A stretch of DNA of 5,598 nucleotides from Deltaproteobacteria bacterium (GCA_005879255.1 VBKY01000460.1:1-5598), one strand, 5' to 3'; positions 1 to 5,598 are shown, numbered from the stretch's first letter. A program made the numbers and translations. Notes: generated by a model from the sequence alone, not told the origin.

Positions 1-1
1 C

Positions 2-481
2 AACGATCTCAATTCACCGATTTCGCTGCCCGATGTCGATGTCGAAGCAGAGGTGCCGGTCAGTTCGACATTCAATACGGTTGTCACCAACCCCAGTCTT
101 CCCGGCGTCGAGGTGGAAATTATCGGTGGCTCGGCAACCAACCCTGACGGTACGCTGTTCACGGGCAAGCTGTCGATCAACCCGGTACCTGATTATGGCC
201 GCCCGGAATCACGGCCCGAAGAACTCCGCCCTGGTATGGCGGTTACCATTCAGCCGGCGGGAATTCGATTCAATCCTCCCGCGCGTATTACTTTCCCCAA
301 CGCCGACGGCATGACGCCGGGCAACGAACTCAATCTGTGGTCGTTGAGTCCTGACACGGGCAAATTCAACGTCGTTGGCAAGATGGCGGTTTCTGCAGAC
401 GGCCAAAGCTTTATCACGGTGGAAGGCGGCGTCGTTGCGAGCGCATGGCATTTCCCGTTAGCATCGAGTCCGACACCGGTA
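2..481 (+). other. N-terminal beta-rich domain of the RHS-family protein
   Basis: This roughly 160-residue stretch lies ahead of the CxxC motif and contains VPVSSTFNTVV, TNPSLPGVEVEI, LRPGMAVTIQPAGIRF, ITFPNADGMTPGNELNLWSL and ASAWHFPL. Short alternating hydrophobic strands separated by Gly, Pro and Asn turns suggest a beta-sandwich. I recall similar segments in front of YD repeats in large acidobacterial proteins, but I cannot name a Pfam family with certainty. The left edge is set by the window, not by a domain boundary. Confidence 0.55.
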
Positions 482-3400
482 GCAAATGAGGGTAAGAATT
501 TCTGTGGATCGTGCCGAGCACCAGTCGGGTCCGAGGCCAATTTGGAGGAAGGCAGCCTCTATCAAACGTACTCGTTGCCTTCTTATCGGTCGCTCGGTCA
601 AAGCCGAAGTGTTTCTTTAACCTACAGCTCCGTAACTGCTGATCCCAAACCGATCATTTCAGCGGATACAACGCTTAGCGCCCGTGCCGCAGTTCCAGGC
701 ACGTTTTCGACTAGACTTAAAATAGGGGGGGTGCAGCAAGGCGACGAACTCTTCACAAACTCGGGAACACTTCCTGAAGATACGGATTCGATCTCGCGTC
801 TGTCCCATCAGTTTGACGGATCGAATCTGGTCACGGGACGATATTCATACGAACTCACAGTTTTCAGCAACTATCAGAACTCTTCAATAGGCGGCATTGC
901 CAACGGGAATACGATTATCGTCAACCGAAAAAACAGTCCGTTTGGCACGGGCTGGGCTCTTACAGATATTCAGCAACTTCACTCGCAAGCCGGTGGTGGA
1001 ATTCTTCTTACCGGCGGCAACGGCACTGCTCTCTTCTTTTCTGGCGGACCGGACACATTCGGATCTCCTGCTCGAGACTTCTCAACGTTAATCCGTAATC
1101 CTAATGGCACTTACAGCCGTGCATTTAAGGACGGAACAAAAGTTAATTTTAGTAGCCAGGGACTTCAAACCTCAGTCGTCGACAGAAACAATAACATAAC
1201 GACTTACGGCTACGATGGAAGTGGCCGGCTGATAACAGTCACAGATCCCGTGGGCCTTGTTACGACCCTTGTGTATGCAAACGATAGGCTACAAAAGATC
1301 ACGGATCCAGCTGGTAGACCAACCCAGTTCCAACACGACAGTAGCGGGAATCTCACTCGCGTCACTAATCCAAACGGTACTTTTGTAAGGTACAACTACG
1401 ATTCAGCTGGCCGAATGATCGAGACAATCGACGAACGAGGCAACAGTACAACTTATGGCCATGATTTTGCGGGTCGATTCGCGCAATCGACCCGCCCCGG
1501 AGAAGAAACCCGGTCACTTATATCAAGTAAGTTTCAGGGCCTCCCGAATGGCGGTATTGGCTTTGGGACCCCGACAAACCCGGCGCCCATTGTTCGCCGT
1601 GAGAATGCGACAGCTTCACTGACGGATGGCCGAGGAAATACGACCTATTTCACGCTCGATTCATTAGGTCAGGTCATCTCGCAACGGGACGCACTTGGGC
1701 AACTCACAAGAACCCAGCGAGACTCTAACGGGCTGCCGACAAGGATCACGCATCCCAACGGCGCGGTCGCGACGATGACCTATGACGCGAAAGGAAACTT
1801 GCTTACTTCGACCGACCCTATGGGCGCGACGACGACGTTCACCTATGAGCCAGGCTTCAATCAAATCAAGACAATTCGCGATCCGAAAGCCAACGTTACG
1901 ACGATCAACTACGACGCCAAGGGAAATCCGATCGAAATAACCGATGCATTGGACGACCGTTCGCAGGTGACCTACGACACGCGCGGATTGGTAATATCGG
2001 TTACATCGGGAGTTGGCACTCCGGTACAAAACACGATGAGCTTTACGTATGACGCGCACGGGAATTTGCTTACTACCACCGATCCTCGAAGCAACGTCTC
2101 CACTCTAGCGTATGACAGCGCAGGCAACGTTGTCCGGTCGACTGACGCTGAAAACCGCGTTAATGAATTTTCATACGACGCGAGAAATCGTCTTATTTCA
2201 GTCTTGGACGCGGACATGAAGCTTACACAGTATGGTTACGATCCCAAAGGAAATCTGACTCAGGTCCGAGACGCAAAGAACCAGCTCACGACGTTTACCT
2301 ATGACGGACTCGACCGCCTCGCGTCAGCGACTAATCCTCTCGGACTAACGGAAACGTTTGTCTACGATGGCAACGGTAATCTTACATCGGCCATGAACCG
2401 CAATGGCCAGACGATCGCTTTCAACTACGACGCAATTAATCGTTTGACCGGCAAGACCCGTCCACCGACATCGTCGGAAGTTGGTAACCAAGTAACGAAC
2501 TATGCGTATGATTCTGTGGGGAATCTCGTCAATGTAATCAATCCGACGATCGGAGTCTTTAACGCGTACGACGCGGCAAATCGACTGATATCGAGTACCT
2601 CGTCGGTAGAGGAAGCGGCGGCGGGTACGATCGTTCCCATTAACGTCGATACAACGATCGGAGGGAATAACTTTCAATTTGATGGTCGAAGTATTCAGGT
2701 TAGTGGAGGAACACTCACGGTCAATGGCTCACATACTTTTGCCAATCTTGCGTTGATTAATGGCGCAATATTAACTCACAGCCCGACAACAGGGAGCACC
2801 GCGGACAAGTTGGATATTACAGTTACCGGGACTCTCCAAATCGACTCTACGAGTCGAATAGATGTGAATGGCCGAGGGCACTTGGGAGGAAAGCAGCCCG
2901 GGAATCCATTTTCGTTCGAGGGGATGACCGTAGGTTTCGCGCGAGGGAGCACGTATAGGACTGGCGGGAGTTACGGTGGATTGGGTGGGATAGGTTTTAA
3001 TTCAGGGGGCAATGGAGTGCCGAATCCGGTGTACGGTGATTTTCGCAATCCGAACGATGCGGGAAGCGGGGGAGGGAATGATGTTTTTAATGGCCAAGGG
3101 GGGAATGGAGGAGGTCTGGTTCGGATCGTGGCGCAGACAGTACAGTTGGATGGAGCGATAAGGGCCAATGGAGCGAGCGGTACAGGTAACGATGGTGGAG
3201 GAGGTAGCGGAGGAGGAATACGGGTTGACGTAGGGACACTACAGGGTACAGGGCAGATCAATGCTAACGGCGGGAACGCCTCGGCTTTCAATCAATCGGG
3301 TGGAGGTGGAGGAGGCAGGGTAGGGATTTATTACCAGAACGCAACGGCCTTTAATTTTGCGAATGTCGTGGCGACTGGTGGAATTGGGAACGGAGCGCCC

Positions 3401-4390
3401 AATGGTGGTGCCGGCACAGTTTATTTACAGGGACCAGCAAGAGAAAGCGGGGAATTAGTTGTTGATAACAACAATATAGCTGCATCTTCTCTGTCAACTC
3501 CGATTCCTGGCTCCTCTAGCAGCACGCTCGCGTTGACTCACTTACGAGTGCGTCGTGCCGCTCGTGCCAAATTGGATAGTACGCTGAACCTGACGGGGAC
3601 GTTGGAAGTGGCTACGAGTGGAGAGTTTGCGGTCGGGAATCCGATAATCTCTAACCGCGTCAGTCTGAGTAGCAATGCAGTTGTCACCCATGTTGCGACT
3701 ACGGGAGCGGATACGTTCAAGGTTGATATCAGCACTCAGACATTCACTATTGATGGTACGAGTCGCGTGGATGTGAACGGGCGTGGGTATTTAGGGGGTA
3801 GGCGACCTGGGAATCCGTTTGCGAATGCGGGGATGACGGTAGGTTTTGTGCAAGGGAGCACGACGAGGACAGGAGGGAGTTACGGTGGCTTGGGTGGGGT
3901 AGGTTTTAATGGAGTGGCGGGGAGCGGAGTGCCAAATCCGGTGTACGGGGACTTTAGGAATCCGAATGATGCAGGGAGCGGAGGAGGGAATGATAGTTTT
4001 AACGCCGGACAAGGCGGGAACGGGGGAGGTTTGATTCGGATAGTAGCGCAGACGCTACAGTTGGACGGAACAATTAGGGCCAATGGTGCAAGCGCTACGG
4101 GAGACAATGGGGGAGGTGGCAGTGGAGGTGGGATACGGATAGATGCCGGGATACTTCAAGGGACAGGGCAGATCAGCGCCAATGGTGGGGAAGGTTCACC
4201 AAAGAATCAAGCCGGTACAGGTGACCAAACAGGTGGAGGTGGAGGAGGGAGAGCCGCGATTTACTATCAGAATGCTTCAGGGTTCAATTTTGCCAATGCG
4301 ACGGCAACGGGGGGCACGGCCAAAACGGTACGGTTCACGCTGAGCAGCAAATCGCGATCCTCGATCCGATGTTCGACGCGCCGACGGTGA
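2..4390 (+). CDS. YD-repeat/RHS-family protein, N-terminal and central part (5' partial, ends at a frameshift)
   Basis: This is probably an exported RHS/YD-repeat protein. Bases 2-52 read coherently into the later protein (PISLPDVDVEAEVPV), so the GTG at 53 is not the real start, which lies upstream. In order it holds a beta-rich N-terminal domain (to about 480), a CxxC motif (503-514), a pre-YD region with SPFGTGWALTDIQQL (938-982), about 20 YD units (1199-2606) such as YDAKGN, YDSAGN and YDAINR, and two glycine-rich modules (to about 4338). No signal peptide or membrane segment is visible, as expected for an internal fragment. The last 25 or so codons before the TGA at 4388-4390 (TAKTVRFTLSSKS onward) resemble neither glycine-rich copy nor YD sequence and are probably out-of-frame translation past the G6 tract at 4309-4314. 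Family knowledge: YD repeats build a hollow beta-cage. Secretion and the toxin role are inference. Confidence 0.9.
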   Translation, partial: NDLNSPISLPDVDVEAEVPVSSTFNTVVTNPSLPGVEVEIIGGSATNPDGTLFTGKLSINPVPDYGRPESRPEELRPGMAVTIQPAGIRFNPPARITFPNADGMTPGNELNLWSLSPDTGKFNVVGKMAVSADGQSFITVEGGVVASAWHFPLASSPTPVANEGKNFCGSCRAPVGSEANLEEGSLYQTYSLPSYRSLGQSRSVSLTYSSVTADPKPIISADTTLSARAAVPGTFSTRLKIGGVQQGDELFTNSGTLPEDTDSISRLSHQFDGSNLVTGRYSYELTVFSNYQNSSIGGIANGNTIIVNRKNSPFGTGWALTDIQQLHSQAGGGILLTGGNGTALFFSGGPDTFGSPARDFSTLIRNPNGTYSRAFKDGTKVNFSSQGLQTSVVDRNNNITTYGYDGSGRLITVTDPVGLVTTLVYANDRLQKITDPAGRPTQFQHDSSGNLTRVTNPNGTFVRYNYDSAGRMIETIDERGNSTTYGHDFAGRFAQSTRPGEETRSLISSKFQGLPNGGIGFGTPTNPAPIVRRENATASLTDGRGNTTYFTLDSLGQVISQRDALGQLTRTQRDSNGLPTRITHPNGAVATMTYDAKGNLLTSTDPMGATTTFTYEPGFNQIKTIRDPKANVTTINYDAKGNPIEITDALDDRSQVTYDTRGLVISVTSGVGTPVQNTMSFTYDAHGNLLTTTDPRSNVSTLAYDSAGNVVRSTDAENRVNEFSYDARNRLISVLDADMKLTQYGYDPKGNLTQVRDAKNQLTTFTYDGLDRLASATNPLGLTETFVYDGNGNLTSAMNRNGQTIAFNYDAINRLTGKTRPPTSSEVGNQVTNYAYDSVGNLVNVINPTIGVFNAYDAANRLISSTSSVEEAAAGTIVPINVDTTIGGNNFQFDGRSIQVSGGTLTVNGSHTFANLALINGAILTHSPTTGSTADKLDITVTGTLQIDSTSRIDVNGRGHLGGKQPGNPFSFEGMTVGFARGSTYRTGGSYGGLGGIGFNSGGNGVPNPVYGDFRNPNDAGSGGGNDVFNGQGGNGGGLVRIVAQTVQLDGAIRANGASGTGNDGGGGSGGGIRVDVGTLQGTGQINANGGNASAFNQSGGGGGGRVGIYYQNATAFNFANVVATGGIGNGAPNGGAGTVYLQGPARESGELVVDNNNIAASSLSTPIPGSSSSTLALTHLRVRRAARAKLDSTLNLTGTLEVATSGEFAVGNPIISNRVSLSSNAVVTHVATTGADTFKVDISTQTFTIDGTSRVDVNGRGYLGGRRPGNPFANAGMTVGFVQGSTTRTGGSYGGLGGVGFNGVAGSGVPNPVYGDFRNPNDAGSGGGNDSFNAGQGGNGGGLIRIVAQTLQLDGTIRANGASATGDNGGGGSGGGIRIDAGILQGTGQISANGGEGSPKNQAGTGDQTGGGGGGRAAIYYQNASGFNFANATATGGTAKTVRFTLSSKSRSSIRCSTRRR
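503..514 (+). other. CxxC motif (sole cysteines of the visible protein)
   Basis: Codons TGT at 503-505 and TGC at 512-514 encode Cys-Gly-Ser-Cys within NFCGSCRAPVG. The motif sits at the junction between the N-terminal domain and the pre-YD region. I find no other cysteine in the joined translation from 2 to 5598; the one Cys near 4372 lies in the out-of-frame tail. It may form a vicinal disulfide in an exported protein or half of a metal site. Neither is shown by the sequence. Confidence 0.6.
1199..2606 (+). repeat. YD (RHS) repeat block 1, about 20 units
   Basis: The block starts at TTYGYDGSGRLITV and ends at NAYDAANRLISSTSS. Units of roughly 20-25 residues follow the pattern (T/N/A)YDxxG(N/R)L...TDP.G. 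Clear examples are NYDSAGR, TYDAKGN, NYDAKGN, TYDAHGN, AYDSAGN, SYDARNR, GYDPKGN, TYDGLDR, VYDGNGN, NYDAINR and AYDSVGN. Degenerate units (QHDSSGN, TLDSLGQ, QRDSNGL, TYEPGFN) lie in the first half, and a longer non-YD spacer lies at about 1495-1620. In known RHS and Tc-toxin C structures such repeats wind into a hollow beta-cage. Confidence 0.92.
1469..1495 (+). repeat. Perfect 11-bp inverted repeat inside the coding region
   Basis: The left arm GCGGGTCGATT (1469-1479) and right arm AATCGACCCGC (1485-1495) pair perfectly around the 5-base loop CGCGC. The hairpin is GC-rich (7 of 11 pairs) and lies within YD block 1, encoding part of HDFAGRFAQSTRPG. No T-run follows, so it is not a typical intrinsic terminator. 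Confidence 0.7.
2771..3430 (+). repeat. Glycine-rich module, copy A of a long direct repeat
   Basis: This is about 220 residues, from LTHSPTTG to GTVYLQ. Landmarks in order are TSRIDVNGRGHLGG, PGNPF, GMTVGFARGST, GGSYGGLGGIGF, GVPNPVYGDFRNPNDAGSGGG (3014-3076), GGNGGGLVRIVAQTVQLDG, IRANGAS, GGGGSGGGIRVD, LQGTGQINANGG, GGGGGGRVGIYYQNA and FNFANVVATGG. The same series recurs 909 bases downstream in copy B. Here the module is followed by GPARESGELVVDN and a strand-rich linker. Confidence 0.9.
3431..3679 (+). other. Linker between the two glycine-rich modules
   Basis: About 83 residues join copy A to copy B, including GPARESGELVVDNNNIAASSL, STLALTHLRVRRAARAKLD, LNLTGTLEVATSGEFAVGN and RVSLSSNA. 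It is strand-rich and weakly resembles the lead-in of copy A (GGTLTVNGSHTFANLALINGA), so each copy probably begins with its own short beta-solenoid lead. RVRRAARAK is a local basic patch. Reading frame is continuous throughout. Confidence 0.6.
3680..4338 (+). repeat. Glycine-rich module, copy B of a long direct repeat
   Basis: This is the second copy, from VVTHVATTG to NGTV. Landmarks match copy A in order: TSRVDVNGRGYLGG, PGNPF, GMTVGFVQGST, GGSYGGLGGVGF, GVPNPVYGDFRNPNDAGSGGG (3926-3988), GGNGGGLIRIVAQTLQLDG, IRANGAS, GGGGSGGGIRID, LQGTGQISANGG, GGGGGGRAAIYYQNA and FNFANATATGG. Small length differences occur, such as extra residues near 3911-3925 and in PKNQAGTGDQT. The last residues depend on changing frame at the G6 tract: frame 1 gives GGHGQNGTV, which aligns with copy A, while frame 2 gives GGTAKTVRF, which does not. 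Confidence 0.88.
4309..4315 (+). other. G6 tract: frameshift site and in-phase slippery heptamer
   Basis: Six G (4309-4314) followed by C lie where the protein switches from frame 2 to frame 1. Upstream codons read ACG GGG GGC (4307-4315). Slipping back by one gives GGG GGG followed by CAC, which is the productive frame. The heptamer therefore has the X XXY YYZ layout of -1 frameshift sites, in the correct phase. A one-base G deletion in a longer tract would look identical. I checked no downstream pseudoknot by computation. Confidence 0.8.
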
Positions 4391-5598
4391 TGTACGCGCA
4401 AGCCGATAGAGGTGACGCGATAGATGTCGCACCGCGAGAAGTTACACATCAGGTGCCAAGCATCGCTACATTGATTCAAAAGATGCAATCCGAAGTAGCC
4501 GGGGCAGTTGTCCTACAGCGGAGACTCTTTATTCTCGATCAATCGGCAATCCAAAATCCAAAATCTAAAATTGATGAGAATCGTTATCTCGCCATGGTCG
4601 CCGAAGGAAAACTCAAACCCTTCGCCTCAACTGCGATGATGTCTCAAAGGAGTGGTGTGTCCGAGGTCTCGGATTCTCATTCCGACAATCCAACATTGGA
4701 TGACTTGGATCCGATCTACTCTTACGACCTCAACGGTAACCGCATTTCCATGATTGACCCCACAGGTTTGACGACTTACACGTACGATACGTTGAACCGC
4801 TTGACGTCGATCAGGAACAACAAGGGTCAGGTCACCTCGTTTACGTACGACGCGTTAAATCGTAGAACATCGATGACACACGCCAACGGCGTGGTGATGA
4901 CCTACACTTACGATGCGGCGTCGCAATTGACGCGTCTGGCGCATCAATTCGGAGCCACGACGATCAACTCCTTCGATTACACATACGACAAGATCGGAAA
5001 TCGAAAGAGCAAAACCAACCGCGATGGTATGCACGATTATACGTACGACACGTTGAATCGGTTAATTCAGACGACTAACCCGCTGCCGTCGAATCCGCTG
5101 GAGACCTACAACTATGACGCGGTCGGTAACCGGACCAACTCCAACCAGAACGGGTCATCGGTCTTCAACTCAGCCAATGAGCTGAACGAGGATGCTAACT
5201 TTACTTACGAGTACGACAACAACGGCAATATGACGAGAAAGACAGCGAAAGTTGGTGGAGCCATCACGACCTATGAATACGACGCCGAAAACAAACTGCT
5301 CCGCGCTGTCTCGCCAAGTAACATGGCCAACTATAAGTACGACGGTTTAGGAAGAAGAGTCGAGAAGGAAATAATCGCCGGCAGCACGACGGTCAGCCGT
5401 TACGTCTACGACAACGAAGACATTTTGCTTGAGCTCAATGGCTCGAACACAATTGTTGCCCGCTACACCCACGGCCCCGGTATCGACGAGCCGCTGATCT
5501 TAGAAAAAAACAACCAGTCGTTTTATTACCATGCGGATGGGTTGAGTTCGATTATGGAGCTAACGAATCAGTCTGGCACGGTAGTGCAGCGGTATGCT
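4312..5598 (+). CDS. YD-repeat/RHS-family protein, continuation in frame 1 (3' partial, same gene after frameshift)
   Basis: Frame 1 is open from 4225 to the window end and, from the G6 tract on, carries the natural continuation of the preceding reading frame. It first completes the second glycine-rich copy (GGHGQNGTV, matching GGAGTVYLQ in copy one). A linker without YD units follows to 4710, then about 11 YD units (YDLNGN, YDTLNR, YDALNR, YDKIGN, YDAVGN, YDGLGR and others). Next come RYTHGPGIDEPL (5458-5493) and FYYHADGLSSIMELTNQSG from 5521, which resembles the start of the conserved RHS core. The core is cut off after RYA, so the remainder of the core and the variable C-terminal domain are off-window. 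If this piece is translated alone, possible starts are ATG at 4369 or ATG at 4390, the latter overlapping the upstream TGA. I see no clear Shine-Dalgarno sequence for either. It is most likely one protein with the upstream part, through an indel or slippage. Confidence 0.88.
4339..4710 (+). other. Non-repetitive linker before YD block 2
   Basis: In frame 1 about 124 residues have neither YD nor glycine-rich character. Landmarks are AEQQIAILDPMFDAPTVMYA, REVTHQVPSIATLIQKMQSEV, VVLQRRLFILDQSAIQNPKSKI, ENRYLAMVAEGKLKPFAST and SDSHSDNPTLDDLDP. The segment around PSIATLIQKMQSEV could be helical. Part of it is encoded by a CCAAAAT heptanucleotide repeat with flanking inverted arms, suggesting that it includes formerly noncoding or inserted DNA. 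I recognise no domain. Confidence 0.6.
4531..4581 (+). repeat. CCAAAAT heptanucleotide repeat flanked by inverted arms
   Basis: Tandem heptamers CCAAAAT (4551-4557), CCAAAAT (4558-4564) and CTAAAAT (4565-4571) follow a related CGGCAAT (4544-4550). They are enclosed by ATTCTCGATCAAT (4531-4543) and ATTGATGAGAAT (4570-4581), which pair over 12 bases with one unpaired G at 4537. In frame 1 the core encodes AIQNPKSKI. Similar short tandem heptanucleotide repeats are known as dispersed, mostly intergenic elements in cyanobacteria, and I believe they also occur in some other phyla. Confidence 0.75.
4711..5520 (+). repeat. YD (RHS) repeat block 2, about 11 units
   Basis: The block starts at PIYSYDLNGNRISMIDPTGL in frame 1. 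Units include TYDTLNRLTS, TYDALNRRTS, TYDAASQLTR, TYDKIGNRKS, TYDTLNRLIQ, NYDAVGNRTN, EYDNNGNMTR, EYDAENKLLR, KYDGLGRRVEK and VYDNEDILLEL. These units are more regular than in block 1. The last units, with GLGRRVEK, RYVYDNED and RYTHGPGIDEPL, are the usual lead-in to an RHS core. Confidence 0.93.
5521..5598 (+). other. Start of the conserved RHS core (cut by the window end)
   Basis: The sequence FYYHADGLSSIMELTNQSGTVVQRYA matches the typical opening of the RHS-associated core (YYHADGLGS..LTD..G.VV.RY.Y). The Ser in DGLSS stands where Gly is usual. In the family the core runs on for several dozen residues to a cleavage motif, after which a variable C-terminal domain begins. Those parts are not in the window. 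Confidence 0.8.

Larger units (their letters stand above)
2608..4338 (+). other. Glycine-rich, beta-solenoid-like insert splitting the YD repeats
   Basis: Between YDAANRLISSTSS and the resumed YD units the protein becomes a different kind of sequence. Short strand-like segments (FDGRSIQVSGGTLTVNG, FANLALINGAILTH) lead into long Gly/Asn/Ser-rich stretches (GGSYGGLGG, GSGGGND, GGNGGGL, GGGSGGGI, GGGGGGR) alternating with LDG.IRANG and IDVNGRG motifs. Two such modules lie in tandem, linked by 3431-3679. The alternation of hydrophobic and small residues suggests a beta-helix or fibre-like fold that projects from the cage, as in bacterial surface adhesins. That is inference from composition. Glycine codon use also changes here (see findings). 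Confidence 0.75.

Noticed and set aside
53..55. GTG as the start codon of the large protein
   Set aside because: Codons 2-52 are open in the same frame and read as plausible protein continuous with the domain, and no ribosome binding site precedes the GTG. The true start is upstream of the window.
1469..1500. Hairpin as an intrinsic terminator
   Set aside because: No T-run follows the right arm (the next bases are CCCGG), and the gene clearly continues through it.
1664..2059. Minus-strand 131-codon open frame
   Set aside because: It lies entirely opposite YD repeats, whose regular codon pattern leaves the complementary strand free of stops. Its product is Arg-rich with no recognisable motif.
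2841..2857. TCGACTC-TAC-GAGTCGA inverted repeat
   Set aside because: A 7-bp stem with a 3-base loop is expected by chance in this length, and it encodes the conserved STSR of the module. The matching place in copy B does not keep the palindrome.
2971..3291. Minus-strand proline-rich open frame
   Set aside because: It is the antisense of the glycine-rich codons (GGN read as CCN). A similar one appears opposite copy B at 3880-4107 for the same reason. Neither has independent coding signals.
4143..4343. Plus-strand frame-3 open frame spanning the G6 tract
   Set aside because: Its translation does not match the aligned copy A, and it overlaps a strongly supported module in frame 2. It is a shadow frame.
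4544..4571. Heptamer array as a CRISPR array
   Set aside because: Units are 7 bases in direct tandem with no spacers.

Overview
The window lies inside one very large plus-strand gene for a YD-repeat/RHS-family protein. No second gene, RNA gene, CRISPR array, insertion sequence, promoter or terminator is visible. The reading frame is already open at base 2 and still open at base 5598, so both the true N-terminus and the C-terminus lie outside the window. The organism cannot be fixed from one gene. The mid-to-moderately high GC content, the YD-repeat sequence style (units such as DPTGLTTYTYD and GPGIDEPL), the glycine-rich surface modules and a CCAAAAT heptanucleotide repeat suggest an environmental bacterium. 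From memory of similar proteins I favour Acidobacteriota (Blastocatellia-like). Cyanobacteria, Planctomycetes or Chloroflexota remain possible.

Layout: bases 2 to about 480 encode a beta-rich N-terminal domain. A CxxC motif follows at 503-514, holding the only two cysteines in the decoded protein. Bases 515 to about 1195 encode the pre-YD region, with the family-like stretch SPFGTGWALTDIQQL. Bases 1199-2606 encode about 20 YD units. Bases 2608-4338 hold a large insert made of two copies of a glycine-rich, beta-solenoid-like module (core copies 2771-3430 and 3680-4338). Bases 4339-4710 are a non-repetitive linker carrying a CCAAAAT repeat. YD repeats resume at 4711, and the conserved RHS core begins at about 5521.

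The main anomaly is a break in the frame at a run of six G (4309-4314). Before it the protein is read in frame 2, which stops at 4388-4390. After it the clear continuation of the same protein is in frame 1, open to the window end. One extra G would join the halves perfectly. A sequencing deletion, a true mutation or phase-variable tract, and -1 ribosomal slippage at an in-phase G GGG GGC heptamer all fit the sequence.

If the halves are joined, the product looks like a giant secreted or surface RHS protein. In the known family the YD repeats form a hollow beta-cage that encloses a variable C-terminal, often toxic, domain released after the RHS core. That C-terminal domain would lie just downstream of this window. 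The glycine-rich pair would be an insert looping out of the cage.
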